A stretch of DNA of 64,000 nucleotides, taken from Amborella trichopoda (lineage: Eukaryota > Streptophyta > Magnoliopsida > Amborellales > Amborellaceae). This document shows positions 9,495 to 20,275 of this stretch, in pieces (the stretch's first letter is position 1; every line of letters starts with the position of its first letter). Below the pieces are notes generated by a model. That model was not told the origin of the DNA, did no database searches, and was given only the letters and a program-made list of their open reading frames with translations. The stretch lies in the NCBI RefSeq assembly GCF_000471905.2, contig NW_006495778.1, forward strand, positions 3,439,641-3,503,640, read 5' to 3'. A program made the translations under genes and the position numbers.

Positions 9495-12400
9495 CAATCC
9501 ACTTTTACGAGACGTTGGTTGGGCCTCGATCTCATTGGGTCCGAAGACCGTGTGCAAAGACTCGGATGTGGGGTCTGGCCCGAGATCACTCTCTCAAAAA
9601 TCACAATGCATGTGGTTCGCTTGCGGGTAGGTACCAACTAATGAGAGAGAATTATATGGTGTAAGATGGGTCCTACCTTGGATGGGTGACTTGTAGAGAG
9701 AGTAATTGGGGGGAAATGACAAGGATGGCGAAAGGAAGATGAACGATTATTCATTAATTTGACAGCCTTTCAGGGCCATCTTAATAAACAAAATAGAATA
9801 TTTCACAAAAGAGGTAAAGGGAGAGATGGTGTTGAGGTGTGTGAACAATGCAAGGATAAATAAGGGAGAGGGTAAGAAGTATCAAAAGAGAGAGAGAGAG
9901 AGAGAGAAGACGAGAGAGGGAAGAGTGAGGCCAAGAAAAGAGAGAGAGAGAAGACGAGAGAGGGGAAGAGTGAGGCCAAGAAAAAGAGAGAGAGAGAAGA
10001 CGAGAGAGGGGAAGAGTGAGGCCATGAAAGAGAGAGAGCGACAGAGAGTAAGGAGATTGAGATTGAGAGAGAGATCAAATATAAGTGAGAGAGAGAGAGA
10101 GAGCAAGAGAGAAAAAGGAAAAGGAAGAGACCAAAAGAAAAAGAGACAAATGAGAGAGAGGAAGAAAGAGAGAGAGAAAGTGAGAGGACTGGGGGCTTAG
10201 CCCATAATCCGAACAAGAGAGAGAGAAAAGAGAGAGAGAGAGGGAGAGAGAAGAATGTGAGGGGATCGGGGGCTTAGCCCCCCATCCGAGACCAAGTGAA
10301 GGAAAGAGACAGAGAAGAAGAGAAAGGGAGAGTGAAAGAAAGGGAAAGAGAGAGAGAAAAAGAAGAGAAAGAGAAAAAGAGAAAAAGAGAGTTAAAGAGA
10401 GAGAGAGAATGAAAGAAAGGGAAAAAGAAGAAGAGAAAGAGAGTGAAAATGAAGGCTTAGCCCCCAGTCTGAGATCGACAGAGGGAAAGAGAGAGAGAAG
10501 AGAAAGAGACAAAAGAGAGAGAGAAGAAGAGAGAAAGAGAGAGTGAAAGAGAGAAAGAAACAAGAACAAGAAAAGAAAAAAAAAGAGAGTAAAAGAGAGA
10601 GAGAAAGTGATGGGATTGGGGGCTTAGCCTCCGGTCCGAACAAAAGAGGGAGAAGAGAGAGAGAGAGGGAGAGAGCGAGAGAGGAATGTGAGGGCACCAG
10701 GGGCTTAGCCCCCTGTTCGAAACCAAGAGAGGGAAAGAGAGAGAGAAGAAGAGAAAGAGAGTGAAAGAGAGGGAAAGAAAAAGAGAAAAAGAGAACAGAA
10801 AGAGAGAAAAGAGAGAAGCGGGTCGGCGGTTAACAGTGTGGAGAGATAGAGAGAGTGAAGGAGAGAGAGAAGAAGAAGAGAGAAAGAGAGGCATGACCCG
10901 ATTGGGCATGGGGAGAGAGGGAGAGAGAGAGTGTGAGAGCGAGGAGAAAGAGAGGCGGGCTCGATTGGGCGTGGCTAGAGAGGGAGTTAAGAAAAGAAGA
11001 ATAATAAAAGGAAAGATGGAGAGGCGGGCCGACGGCTGGTTGGATGTGCAGAGAGAGAGAGAGAGTGAAGGAAAGCGAGAAGAAGAAGAGAGAAAGAGGC
11101 GAGTCGTCTACCTGGTTGGGCGTGGGGAGAGAGAGAGAGGGAGTGAAAGAGAGGGGGAGGCGAAGAGAGAGAAGAAAGAGAAAGAAGGGAGAGGGGGAAG
11201 AGGGAGAAGGAGAGAGAGATAAAGAGAGAGGAAAGGAAGATAGAGAAAGAGGGAGAAGGAGAGAGAGATAAAGAGAGAGGAAAGAAAGATAGAGAAAGAG
11301 GGAGAAAAGAGATGATCGGGAAGAGAGAGAGCAAGAGAGAGGAGAGAGAAGGGAAGGAGAGAGAAAGAGAGGGAAAAAGAGGGAAAGAGAGAAAGGGAGA
11401 GGAAGAGAGAAAAAGAGAGGAGGGGTTACTTAGTTTGGTCCTTGAACCAGACGGGGGTCTAGGTTGGGAGTGGAGAGTTCCAAGTAGGAGGTGAGGGGTT
11501 CTTGGTGGGGATTGAAAAGTTCTTTGGGTAGTGGCTTGTGGGAAAAAGTCTCTCTCTCATCTCTTTGGGGAAAGGGGTAGAGACAAAAAATATTACAAAC
11601 CAAGGGAAACTCAAGCCAATCTCATTATTTGAGCTTATCGACTTATGTTCGCATTCCCCCTTCTGAACATAGTTACAAACGATTATATAGCATCACTTTG
11701 AAACAAGGGTGGATACCCAAAACTAACCTAAATTGGTGAATATTATATTTTTCATGATTAAAATTAAATCCTATTTTTGGGGTAAAATAACCATTTTGTC
11801 CCTACCCACAATCTTAGAAATGACAAGATGGTCCCCAAAAAGTGGCCATGGGCTATGGTGATGATTCATGACTCATTTCGAGTCATTCCGGCAATCTTTC
11901 GATGAAAATAATGCTATAAAAGTGATGGTCTCGGCAAGGCGATCGTTTTGGCATATCACTTGATCCTTGAATCGAAGTTTTGAACTCTTGATAAAATCCA
12001 GCAAAAGATGAGACTTGCATTCTTAGATCTCAGATATTGTCCATTTCTTGACTTTTTGTTCGATCTTTCTATCATAGAATGATGGAGAAACCTCCATGAT
12101 CGTTTTGTGACAAGAATGACATGATTTGATGAGCGGATCATCACTTTTCGAATTGGGGAAGTTGCCGGAATATAGATTCTAATCGCCGGAAAGTACCTCT
12201 TTTTTCAACCTCAAAATATAGCCTTTATGATCATTTATCATATATGATGTTAACCTTGGATCGGAGCCCTCGATGTCGCGGTCGTAACAGACTCATTTTC
12301 AAATCGATCCGAGATCGAGGCTTCATGATATGACAGTTTGATTGAAGGGGTCTCCTTCTTACAAAAATCTGCAACACATGAGTTTTTTTGAGCAACTTCT

Positions 12401-13064
12401 CTCTAAGATTTCTTCCATCTCTGACAGTGTCATGGGCCGTGCCATATGTCAAAATGTGCGCATCGATGAGACGAAGAACCTCTTGAAATTTGGGCTCGAT
12501 CTGACTTAAAATGGAGAAGTTATGACATTTTGAAGGTGATCTCAAAATCATAAGACAATTTGCATAAGTGGAAACTAGTTCACCAACGGTGCACCAGAAT
12601 AGTGCATAACCTGTCTTTTCTGGGTACGTTAGCCACATTATGGTCTAGAAGGGTTTGAATGAGCTGAAATTTGATATCTAGATGGGTTTTCAAACATTTT
12701 GAATCCAACAGAAGTGATATGGTGCTCATCTGGTGATATGGTTATAGTTATAAGGTGTTTTTTCAGCATATTTGGAGCCGAATTTGAAAACTGGTTTTGC
12801 GTCTGATCCACCTTAACTTTGTTGAATCGCGACAAAATTTGGCTGGTGTTTTTAGGGAGTCAAGTGCTACCCCCACATATGTTCTGGGATTGATTCAACG
12901 CCTTTCAAAAATTCACTCCAGATCAGGGTTTATTTGAATAGTGCTTCCAAAGTCCATTCGCAATTTGGTACCCGCATGCCTAGGTTGCAATTAGCTTCCT
13001 CCTTATTCGCATCGGGGATAAAAGTGTCAAAAAATACCCTATAAAAACCATATTTCAGAGTTCA
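9495..13064 (+). mobile_element. Family B repeat, copy 1, nested in MULE-1
   Basis: This 3.6-kb segment splits the MULE-1 transposase between its SWIM finger and its zinc knuckle. It shares order and sequence with 43003-45914: a start containing TTGGTTGGG-CCTCGATCTCAT, then GTACCAACTAATGAG, a long purine tract, then about 1.5 kb of matching sequence ending in GAAAAATACCCT-type sequence. No protein domain was seen. Its size and lack of coding sequence suggest a solo LTR of a long-LTR family, but termini and target duplication are not clear (ATCAT before and ACCAT after is a weak candidate). Confidence 0.65.
9880..11430 (+). repeat. 1.55-kb purine (GA) tract with repeated GGGGGCTTAGCCCCC palindromes
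   Basis: The plus strand is almost purely A and G, dominated by GAGA. Five islands containing GGCTTAGCC interrupt it at 10191-10203, 10268-10283, 10454-10465, 10617-10632 and 10700-10713. Most have G-runs before and C-runs after, forming a palindrome of six-base arms around TTA. Further GC-rich islands with a GGGCGTGG or GGGCATGG core follow at about 10820-11130. Long reading frames occur on both strands because GA repeats lack stops; I do not treat them as genes. Confidence 0.9.
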
Positions 13065-13065
13065 A

Positions 13066-13274
13066 GCATACATGACCACCTATGCAACTGATTCCATCAT
13101 GTACCAGACTCAGTGCGCATGACTGGAACTTTTAATAGAACTGTATATCCCCCAAATACCAAGCGACACCCATGAAGGCCAAAGAAGCGGTGTAGGCGGA
13201 CAGAAGTAAAATCTACCAAGGGTTATGCCTGTAAACGTTGTGATGAAGTAGGCCACAACAGGAAGAGCTGTTGA
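13066..13274 (+). pseudogene. MULE-1 transposase, C-terminal zinc knuckle
   Basis: Just beyond the family B insertion the reading resumes with a MTTYATDSIMYQ segment, which matches the YxT...Y pattern that follows the SWIM finger in MULE transposases. A basic proline-rich stretch (PNTKR, RPKKR) and a CCHC zinc knuckle follow: C at 13230, CKRCDEVGHNRKSC, last C at 13269-13271. A TGA comes directly after. MULE-2 carries the equivalent knuckle at about 49180-49220. Finding this knuckle 3.6 kb from its SWIM finger is the main evidence that 9495-13064 is an insertion. Confidence 0.8.
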
Positions 13275-13394
13275 GAACCAATCAGTACTCTGCTGCCTTT
13301 GACATCTGGCGGAGCAAGTGCCTTAGGATCATTTTTTTAACCTTCGCTGCCCTAGTGGGCATTGCTTCTCAATTTTTTGACTATTTAAAGAACT

Positions 13395-13665
13395 TTTGTA
13401 TTTGGATGTAATTATCTATGGTAATTGTATTTGGATGTAAATTTTGATGGTGTTTTTATGATTGTAAACTTTGTATTTGGATGTAAATTTGATGGTGTTC
13501 ATATTTCGATGTAAATTTTGATGTAACTATTTGTAGGTTATTTGGATGTTAATTTTGAACTTGGGGAAGCAGGTATTTGGATGTTAATTTTGTTTCTAGG
13601 TTATTTGGATGTTAATTTTGTTTGCAGGTTATTTCGATGTTAATGTTGTTGTGAGTGAACGGGAT
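13395..13665 (+). repeat. Degenerate TATTTGGATGTTAATTTTG repeats
   Basis: About nine copies of a TATTTGGATGTAAATTTTG/TTATTTGGATGTTAATTTTG motif follow the transposase 3' end at spacings of about 20-40 bases. They lie where the 3' UTR would be. No function is assigned. Confidence 0.8.
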
Positions 13666-13989
13666 TGATGTAACTGTTTGTAGGTTAGAACAGGGGTTAT
13701 ATTGAGTGAATAATCTTTGAGTGATGAGTCAGAACAGGGGTTTAAAAATATCTTAAACTTGAAAAATTGTAATCTATAAAGGTCCAATTATAATTGAGGG
13801 TAAAGTTAAACAAATTACAATGTATTTGTTCATATGTTTGGGGAATGTAACATGGAAGCTGATGCTTTTGTATTAGTATATGGGGTTTATGCAACAAAGA
13901 TGATAGTTTTGTAATAGTATAGGGGCTTTGAAATGAAAATTTGGCGACTGTTTCTCAAAAAAAAAAAAAAAAAAAACTCCAAAACGCTG
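13666..13989. other. Spacer between transposase 3' end and palindrome array
   Basis: AT-rich DNA with an A-run of about 19 at 13958-13976. No gene seen. Confidence 0.5.
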
Positions 13990-14286
13990 TCTGGCATTTG
14001 ACATACCAGAAAGTTTTTTATTGCAATTTGTCTTGTTCTTGTCTGGTATGTCAAATACCGGACAACGTTCTGTTCAAATTTTTCCCTATGACTATCCGGT
14101 ATGTCAAATGCTGGACAATGTTATGTTCTTCATTTTTGTTATTTCTGTTTATTTTAGTTTGGTATTTGACATATCGGACAACCTTCTGTTGAAATTTTCT
14201 TTGTGGCTATCCGGTATGTAAAATACCGGACAATATTCTATTGCAATTTTTGCCATGTTCCTGTCTAGTATGTCAAATACTAGACA
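13990..14286. repeat. Six-unit array of GGTATTTGACATACC palindromes
   Basis: Cores start near 13991, 14042, 14095, 14159, 14210 and 14264, at 51-64 base spacing. The typical core reads TCCGGTATGTCAAATACCGGACA or its reverse-complement form, with arms of 7-8 bases around a short centre. The intervening sequence is also repeated (ACGTTCTGTTCAAATTTTT-like), so the whole unit is about 55 bp. Related palindromes (CTGGTATTCGAATTATCAGAC and its partner) occur in both MULE-1 terminal inverted repeats, so the motif may be used by the element itself. Confidence 0.85.
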
Positions 14287-14899
14287 TCTTTTTGTTCATT
14301 TTTACCATTCATTTATGTTCATATTTTCTAGTTTAAAATTTTCAATTCACTCGCTAACTTGCATGCACAAGTTGCAATCCCTTTCACATAGAAATCAAGA
14401 TCCAAACTTTAGACTTCGAAATCAAAACCCATCAATTCAAATGAGGACCCAAATTTACTGAAATCCCCCAGCCCACTCTGAGAGTGAAGCTCAAATCCCA
14501 TTCACATTGAAATCAAGACCCACATTTCAGACTTTGAAATCGAAACCCGTCAATTCGAATCAAGACCCTGAAATCCCCCAGCCCACTCTGATAGTGAAGC
14601 TCAAATACTGCTCCATAATTTCAGACTCTCAAACAAAACAAAGCAATCAAAAAGAAAAAAAAACAAAACCCTTATTTCAAATAGATTCTCCCCCTCTCCA
14701 TTAAATACAATCAAACTTCAAACCAAGCAATACAAACACCACACATCAATGTCAATCCCAATCCAAAATCACCATCACTACTAAAAAAAAAAAAGTGCAT
14801 CAAAATAGAGACAAGATTTCACAGGCTTGACAAACGCCTTATCAAATTTACATATAAAATTTAACCCAAAAGGGTTTTCTAACTTACATTTTTATCAAA
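14287..14899. other. Spacer between the convergent MULE-1 genes
   Basis: AT-rich sequence with a short duplication: CCCATTCACATxGAAATCAAGA...CAGACTT and AATCCCCCAGCCCACTCTGA each occur twice (about 14380-14485 and 14495-14595). No coding potential recognised. Confidence 0.5.
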
Positions 14900-16990
14900 A
14901 GTATTACATCGAAATTATACAATATAAAATCAATGTCCTCTTCCTCGTCTGGGGGCAAGTACTTTTGGCCTCTTCCCAAAGGCTGTTGAATTGGGATCCG
15001 CTCTCTCAGCAGTCCTGGGCTCCTAAGTCTGTGCGGATCTTCCTCTTGGAGCTCTTCCACGGTGCATTTGCAGCTGTGGGTCAGCAGTTAACACAGGCTC
15101 TTGCTTAGAGTCATCACTGGATTCTTGTTCTTCCTCAACCAACTCGCCTTTACACAATAACTGCTCTCACCTTAGCTCCCTAAAATATCGATCTTTTGTC
15201 TTGGGGTCTTGAGCCGTCAGCCCATTGTCAACAATTCCAGTCAAATGGTCTGCTTTGGACAACTGAAACAACACAATTCCAATCAAAGATAATATATATA
15301 TATATAAGAATTTATAAAATATAAATTTAATCTAAATACAAACTTACCATGTGGTCACCATAGCCTAGAGGTGCATATGCATCCGTCCGAGGTTCTGTGG
15401 GTTATGAATTATGGGGATTGAAACATGCACATACCATGCTTCATACTCATTCGAAGGTAGACCACGACTCAGGTCTTGCTCGCCTATTTGACGATACTGA
15501 AGGCGGTCGTGCCAATCTTTGATTTGAGAGGCGAGTTTTTGCTCCCAGTTTTTTTCATTTTTACCCCACCTGTCAAATCTTTTCCATCTATATGATTTGC
15601 TGGGATGGCCTGTCTCAGTTCAAATTGTCTCAGTACCTGGTCTGGGAGGTACCGCTCCGCGATGTTGTCGAATATCAAATATGTCTTGCAAAGAGCGGTC
15701 TCCAATGCCTCTCGATCTAGAACCCTTTGATGGACCTCCTCAGCACCAGTCTTTCTGATCTACTTATGGGTTCTAATACCTATAAGAATGGATAACAACA
15801 CATATAAACTAGTTTACATTAATAAATATTCATAACTTTCAGCCGTAAGAGTATGTATATACACTAATAAGCATTGCAATTATACCCTATCAGGTTCAAA
15901 GAGATCTAATTTCTATACTACATTCCCAACTAGGTTATCCCATGTGCCTGGGTGTACCCATCTTTCCGCGCTTGGTATACCAGCTTCAACCCGTCGACTG
16001 CCTCCCTCAGGCTGCAATGTTTTGAAATGTTCGAATACCAATGACTAACCAACATACATACAATAATTACGTTAGCATGTATGAAATGTATAAATATAGC
16101 TGAAAAAAATGTATGAAATTCACAAAACATAACCCTTTAAGACATACAAATAAAGAATAAGTAGCACAACAAAATAATTTTACTTGAAATAATGTCGCAC
16201 ACCTAGTGAGGTGAGAACCGGGTGCCGCCTGAACATCATTCAATACATTTTGCCTCCCCTTCTTAATTTTAACAGTAACAAACTTCTTGAGGCCCCTAAA
16301 AAGCTACGCTAGGGTCGAACCCCCCATGCGTACCTGCCCGCAACATCAAAATCCTCTAACAAGGTCAAATACGTAATAGAGACTTCATTACCTTTATTTG
16401 ACTGTAGAAAACCGGTGCTGCCTACTACATATAGCAAAAATGGCCTAGTGTGTTGTTATATTTGTTGTAGTGTAGGATTTTCTGGTAGATTCCCAAAAGT
16501 CTCTCTCAACCAAGTGAAGTTCAATGAATGGTGAATTTTAAAATCGCTTCTTGGGACACATCCTAACCATTGTAACAAGTATTGCCCCTATGGTTTGCAT
16601 ATCATTGTCAATACCAGCTCACCTGTGACTCTAAGCCGGAAAATACACCACACATCATATAAGGTTGGCATCATCTCACCAACTCTTCGTGGACAGTGCA
16701 GTGAATTCGTCTCTGGCCGCCATCTCTCTGTCACTGCCTCCGTAAGATCGTGATCAATCTGTCGCGGGGCCCCCTCCATGTTAGCGTACTGAACAAGAGG
16801 CCATAGCCCGTGCTTCTAACAAAATCCACTTGTTCATTTGTAAGGGGCCAATGTTGGATGATGCTAAAAGCCTCATCAATATAAATTTTATTCCTCTCCA
16901 ACCCAGAAACAGCTAATCTCCAAACATGATCATCTTTCATGTACAACAAGTCAACTTCATGTGCCATAGGCTTTGAAATACATGTCATGA
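14900..16990 (-). pseudogene. MULE-1 plant mobile domain (PMD, MAIN/PP7-long-form-like) gene remnant
   Basis: The PMD is a plant-specific domain found in MAIN/MAIL1 and in transposons; its biochemical role is unknown. On the minus strand, from about 16988 downward, I read DDHVWRLAV, FVRSTGYGLLF and RWRPETNSLHCP (about 16700), then GEMMPTLYDV. LLYVVGSTGF and EDFDVAGRYAWG lie near 16300-16440. LPDQVLRQFELRQAIP (about 15600-15650), DWHDRLQYR and LPSNEYEAWYV follow at about 15430-15520. An acidic tail (GELVEEEQESSDDSKQE) is near 15090-15160. Frameshifts occur near 15530 and 16770, and stops elsewhere. Probable introns separate the blocks (for example acceptor TGTTTCAG near 15265). It lies inside the MULE-1 inverted repeats and points towards the transposase. 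Confidence 0.8.
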
Positions 16991-17275
16991 TGTGTTGGTA
17001 ATATGCATACGAAAGTAAATGACATACACATCACAATATATATTTGGTTTGTTATTACAACTAATGCTTTACCTGACCATTTAGAACAATTAGATATGAA
17101 AATAACCTTTATGCATGGAAATCCAGATGAAGAAATACATGCAACATCTTGAAGGCTTTCAGGAGAAAGAAAAGAATTTTGTGCACCACAACAAATGGCT
17201 CTAAAATGCATGTTATGATGTGTTGGTAACATGCATACTAATGTAAATGACATGCACACTTATGTGCACCAATTT
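16975..17275. repeat. Direct repeat pair, ~55 bp, upstream of the MULE-1 PMD gene
   Basis: ATGATGTGTTGGTAA-ATGCATAC, followed by GTAAATGACAT, occurs at about 16987-17030 and 17215-17255 with few differences. These lie upstream of the minus-strand PMD start. No function is assigned. Confidence 0.75.
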
Positions 17276-19159
17276 CACCTTAACTCAAAATCATCACAAT
17301 ATATAAAAAGAATGCCTCAATGAAACACATAGAGCATGCAACCAACCAAACATGGAAATTTGTAGAGATAAAAAGAATGAGAAGTTGGGCATGAGGTAAG
17401 ATCTGCTTCATTTGTTAATATCAAATATTAATTTACTGCATCATATATTATAAATTAAGAGGAACATGTAGATTGAATATCCCAAATTCTATGGTAAACC
17501 ATTCTACAAAATACTTTGTCACTGACCATTAATCATTTCAACCAGTTAAAAAAAAAATATCAAAAGATGCGATTAAGAAGATAGAAAAATATAATAACCA
17601 ATACAAAAAATCCATTACAAATCAGCACATTATTTAACAGACATCTCTCATATTACAGAAAGACACATTGTTATGGCTCATTTTGTAGACATCCAAATAT
17701 TAATATTAGTAAGGATCGTCGATGCACTAATAGACAAGGTGTACTAAGGATAGATGGCTGAAACATGGCCATTTTGTTGAATGTTTATCTAAATTCAGCA
17801 TGTGAGTTTTATGAAAACACCAGCAGCTTAACATCCAAAATTCAGTCATCAAAAGGCTTCTTTTTTGAAGAATGTTAACTTTCATTACTTTTGATATACA
17901 AGACTCACACACACAATACTTACATAAACAATCCCAAGAAGACATCACAATTTTGCAAGCATCACTTCAACCACTTAAAAAAAAAATCAATTCAAAAAAT
18001 CAAAAGATGCCATAAGAAGATAGAGAAATATAATAACCAATGCAAAAAATCCATTATAGATCAACACATTATTCACAGTCATCTTTCGTAATAGAATAAC
18101 ATCCAAATGGCATACAGATCAACACATTATTTACAAGAAACTGTCTTACATGTTCCAAGATATTAATCCTATTAGCAGTAATTTCCTTCCAAAAAGGATA
18201 TAACCAACATGATACATTTTCCTAAATGCGAAGGAACATTGTCCTCACGCTATCAAATGGTTCTACTGACTAGTTAGCACAATTGGACTTCGAGTGGCAT
18301 AGAATATGATCAATAAGTACAAGGTTTGTGCCTTGGACTCAGAACCAAACTCGAACAATTGGCAGAATCACAGTAGAACTACAGTTGATACAAACAAATT
18401 CATATATGAAAAAAAAAAAAATCTATTAACTGCGCCACTAGTTTGGGTAAGTAGTATGAACTACTCTACTAGTTTGACATGAGGGAGACATTATGCTTCT
18501 ATAAGAAGTTAGAAAATGATGGGTGCAAAAGAGTTAAGAGACCCACAATGAAGAAAATAAATGCCTTCATTTCTCACTTCTCTTACATATAACCAATAAG
18601 AAAAAAAAAAGTAGCAATGAACCAGGGTTAACACCCCAAAAAACCACCCAAAAAACATTCATGATACATAGCAAAAAACAAAAAAAAAGAAGAAAAAAGC
18701 ATGCAACCAGCAAGAAAAAAATTAAACCAGGAAAAAAAAATCAGAACCTAAAGAAACAAATAAATACTCTTGTTGTGCATTTGGGGGTTTTCTCATTTGA
18801 GCATAACCAAGAACGAAAAAAAAATGAAAATCAAATATAAATGTTAAGGAAAAAAAACATATTCTAAGAAGCTAATACATATTATTGCGGTGCATTTGGG
18901 GGTTTTCTCGTTTGAGCATAATCAGGAAAAAGAAAAAAAAACAAAAAAAAATCAAATATAAATGCTCTCTGTAGATTTAAGATTAATCTTCTTTGAGCTT
19001 AATCAGGAAAAATAAATAAAAAAAAGACAAATAAAAAAATAAAATCATTTTTGGTAGATTTGGGACCATGGGAGCTTAACAATATAAAAAAAACTCACTG
19101 GATTTTAATCACCCAAATCTCATTTCCAATACACGTTTTTGGGTTATTTTATTCCCAAA
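17276..19159. other. MULE-1 right subterminal region
   Basis: AT-rich non-coding DNA. Two direct repeat pairs are visible. ATCAAAAGATGC-ATAAGAAGATAGA...AAATATAATAACCAAT followed by a long shared stretch is at about 17557-17640 and again at 17997-18080. TGCATTTGGGGGTTTTCTC-TTTGAGCATAA is at about 18777-18805 and 18890-18920, with a weaker third trace near 18990. It should hold the promoter of the PMD gene. Confidence 0.55.
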
Positions 19160-19664
19160 ACCAACACCGAAATCTCAATTTAAATTACAATCAAATTGAA
19201 ATTGGAACATTTGTAAGTGAATAAAAAACTCTAATCATAAATTTCACACATTTTTGGCCTATTTAATCCCCCAAATCTAATTTTCCACCCAAAAAAAAGT
19301 TATTCTAAGAAATACCTGATTCGATTGTGGTTTGGGAAGCTTGGGCTTCGGCTAGATTAAAGATCGAGTGAGAAAAGTGCGGGCTTCGGCTTCGGCTTCG
19401 GCTTCGGCTTGGCAATGACAGAACGAGAGAGAAGAATGGAGCAGTCCGGTAGGGCAGGGAAGGGAGCCAAAGAGCTGTCCAGTAATTCGAATTCCTGACA
19501 GCTACTTTTCGTTTACACGGGCAAATAATCCACGAGTTCGGTGTTAGCTTCACAGAACATAGGGTAACTTGAAAAAAAAACACGAGCGGATGTGCCTCCT
19601 GTAATTTTGAAAATAATATATTTTCATTTTGTAATTGGCCGAACATGATCCCTACTTAATTTTT
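19160..19664 (-). repeat. MULE-1 right terminal inverted repeat
   Basis: The reverse complement aligns with 4845-5460 as described for the left repeat. It contains four to five GGCTTC hexamers in a row (about 19380-19411), where the left copy has only AAGCCAAAGCC. It also contains a near-perfect palindrome, GCTGTCCAGTAATTCGAATT followed by CCTGACAGC (19475-19503). The outer end is close to 19652-19664. Confidence 0.8.
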
Positions 19665-19665
19665 T

Positions 19666-20275
19666 GAGAAAATTATATATGTATGTGTTATATTTAACGT
19701 TATTACGGATATATCAAAAAGTTTTTGTTATTATATATCTGTCCGTTTTTTACTTTTCATAAAATAATTTTTTAAAAATGATGACTTTACCCTTTTTCGG
19801 ATATTCAACATCTGAATTGAAAGGTTTTTCAGATTTTCAACATCTGAAAATAGTTCGAAAGTTTAACGTTCACATTCCGCAGGCACTTTTTCGGATGTTC
19901 AACATCCGAAAATAAGTTATTTTCGGATGTCCAGCATCCGAAATTATTTTCGGATGTTGAACATCCGAAAATGTGCTATTTTCGAATGTCCAACATCCAA
20001 AATTATTTTCGAATGTCCAACATCCGAAAATGTGACATTTTCGGATGTTTAAAATCCAAAAATATGACTGTGAATGTTAAACTTTCGGCTATTTTCGGAT
20101 GTTGAACATCCGAAAAACCCTTCAATTCGGATGTTGAACACCCGAAAAAAAATAAAATCGTTTTTTTTTTTAAATTGTGTTATAAAAAGTAAAAAACGGA
20201 TAAACATGTAATAATATAAACTATTTGATACATATGTAATAACGTAAAATATAAGAGATATATGTGTAATTTTCT
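19666..20275. mobile_element. Foldback MITE (Mutator type) made of nested CGGATGTTCAACATCCG palindromes
   Basis: The two arms are inverted copies of about 200 bases. GAGAAAATTATATATG...ACGTTATTACGGATATATC on the left matches the reverse complement of 20160-20275. Between them lie about ten palindromes of the form CGGATGTTCAACATCCG (near 19798, 19830, 19890, 19925, 19952, 19983, 20011, 20042, 20096 and 20128). The 9-bp sequence TAATTTTTT lies immediately before (19657-19665) and after (20276-20284), as expected for a Mutator-type insertion. AT-rich flanks make chance agreement somewhat easier. There is no coding capacity. Confidence 0.8.

Larger units (their letters stand above)
4822..19665. 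mobile_element. MULE-1, a ~14.8-kb Mutator-like element with transposase and PMD genes
   Basis: Two inverted repeats (about 4822-5460 and 19160-19664) bracket a plus-strand MULE transposase remnant and a minus-strand PMD remnant. The two genes are convergent, with their 3' ends near 13.3 and 14.9 kb. Long terminal inverted repeats are typical of Mutator-like elements. The outer edges are approximate and I found no clear 9-bp target duplication. The right edge is masked by a later MITE insertion at 19666. About 5 kb of the length is later insertion (6.6-8.1 kb and 9.5-13.06 kb), so the original element was nearer 10 kb. All coding parts contain stops or frameshifts, so it is not autonomous today. 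Confidence 0.8.

Noticed and set aside
9803..11494. Many long reading frames on both strands (serine/leucine-rich or arginine/glutamate-rich)
   Set aside because: They arise because GA/CT repeats have few stops in any frame. Composition follows the repeat, and no domain is present.
4836..19661. A 9-bp target duplication for MULE-1
   Set aside because: Candidates on the two sides (ATCGAATAA and TACTTAATT) do not match. The right side is disturbed by the MITE inserted there.
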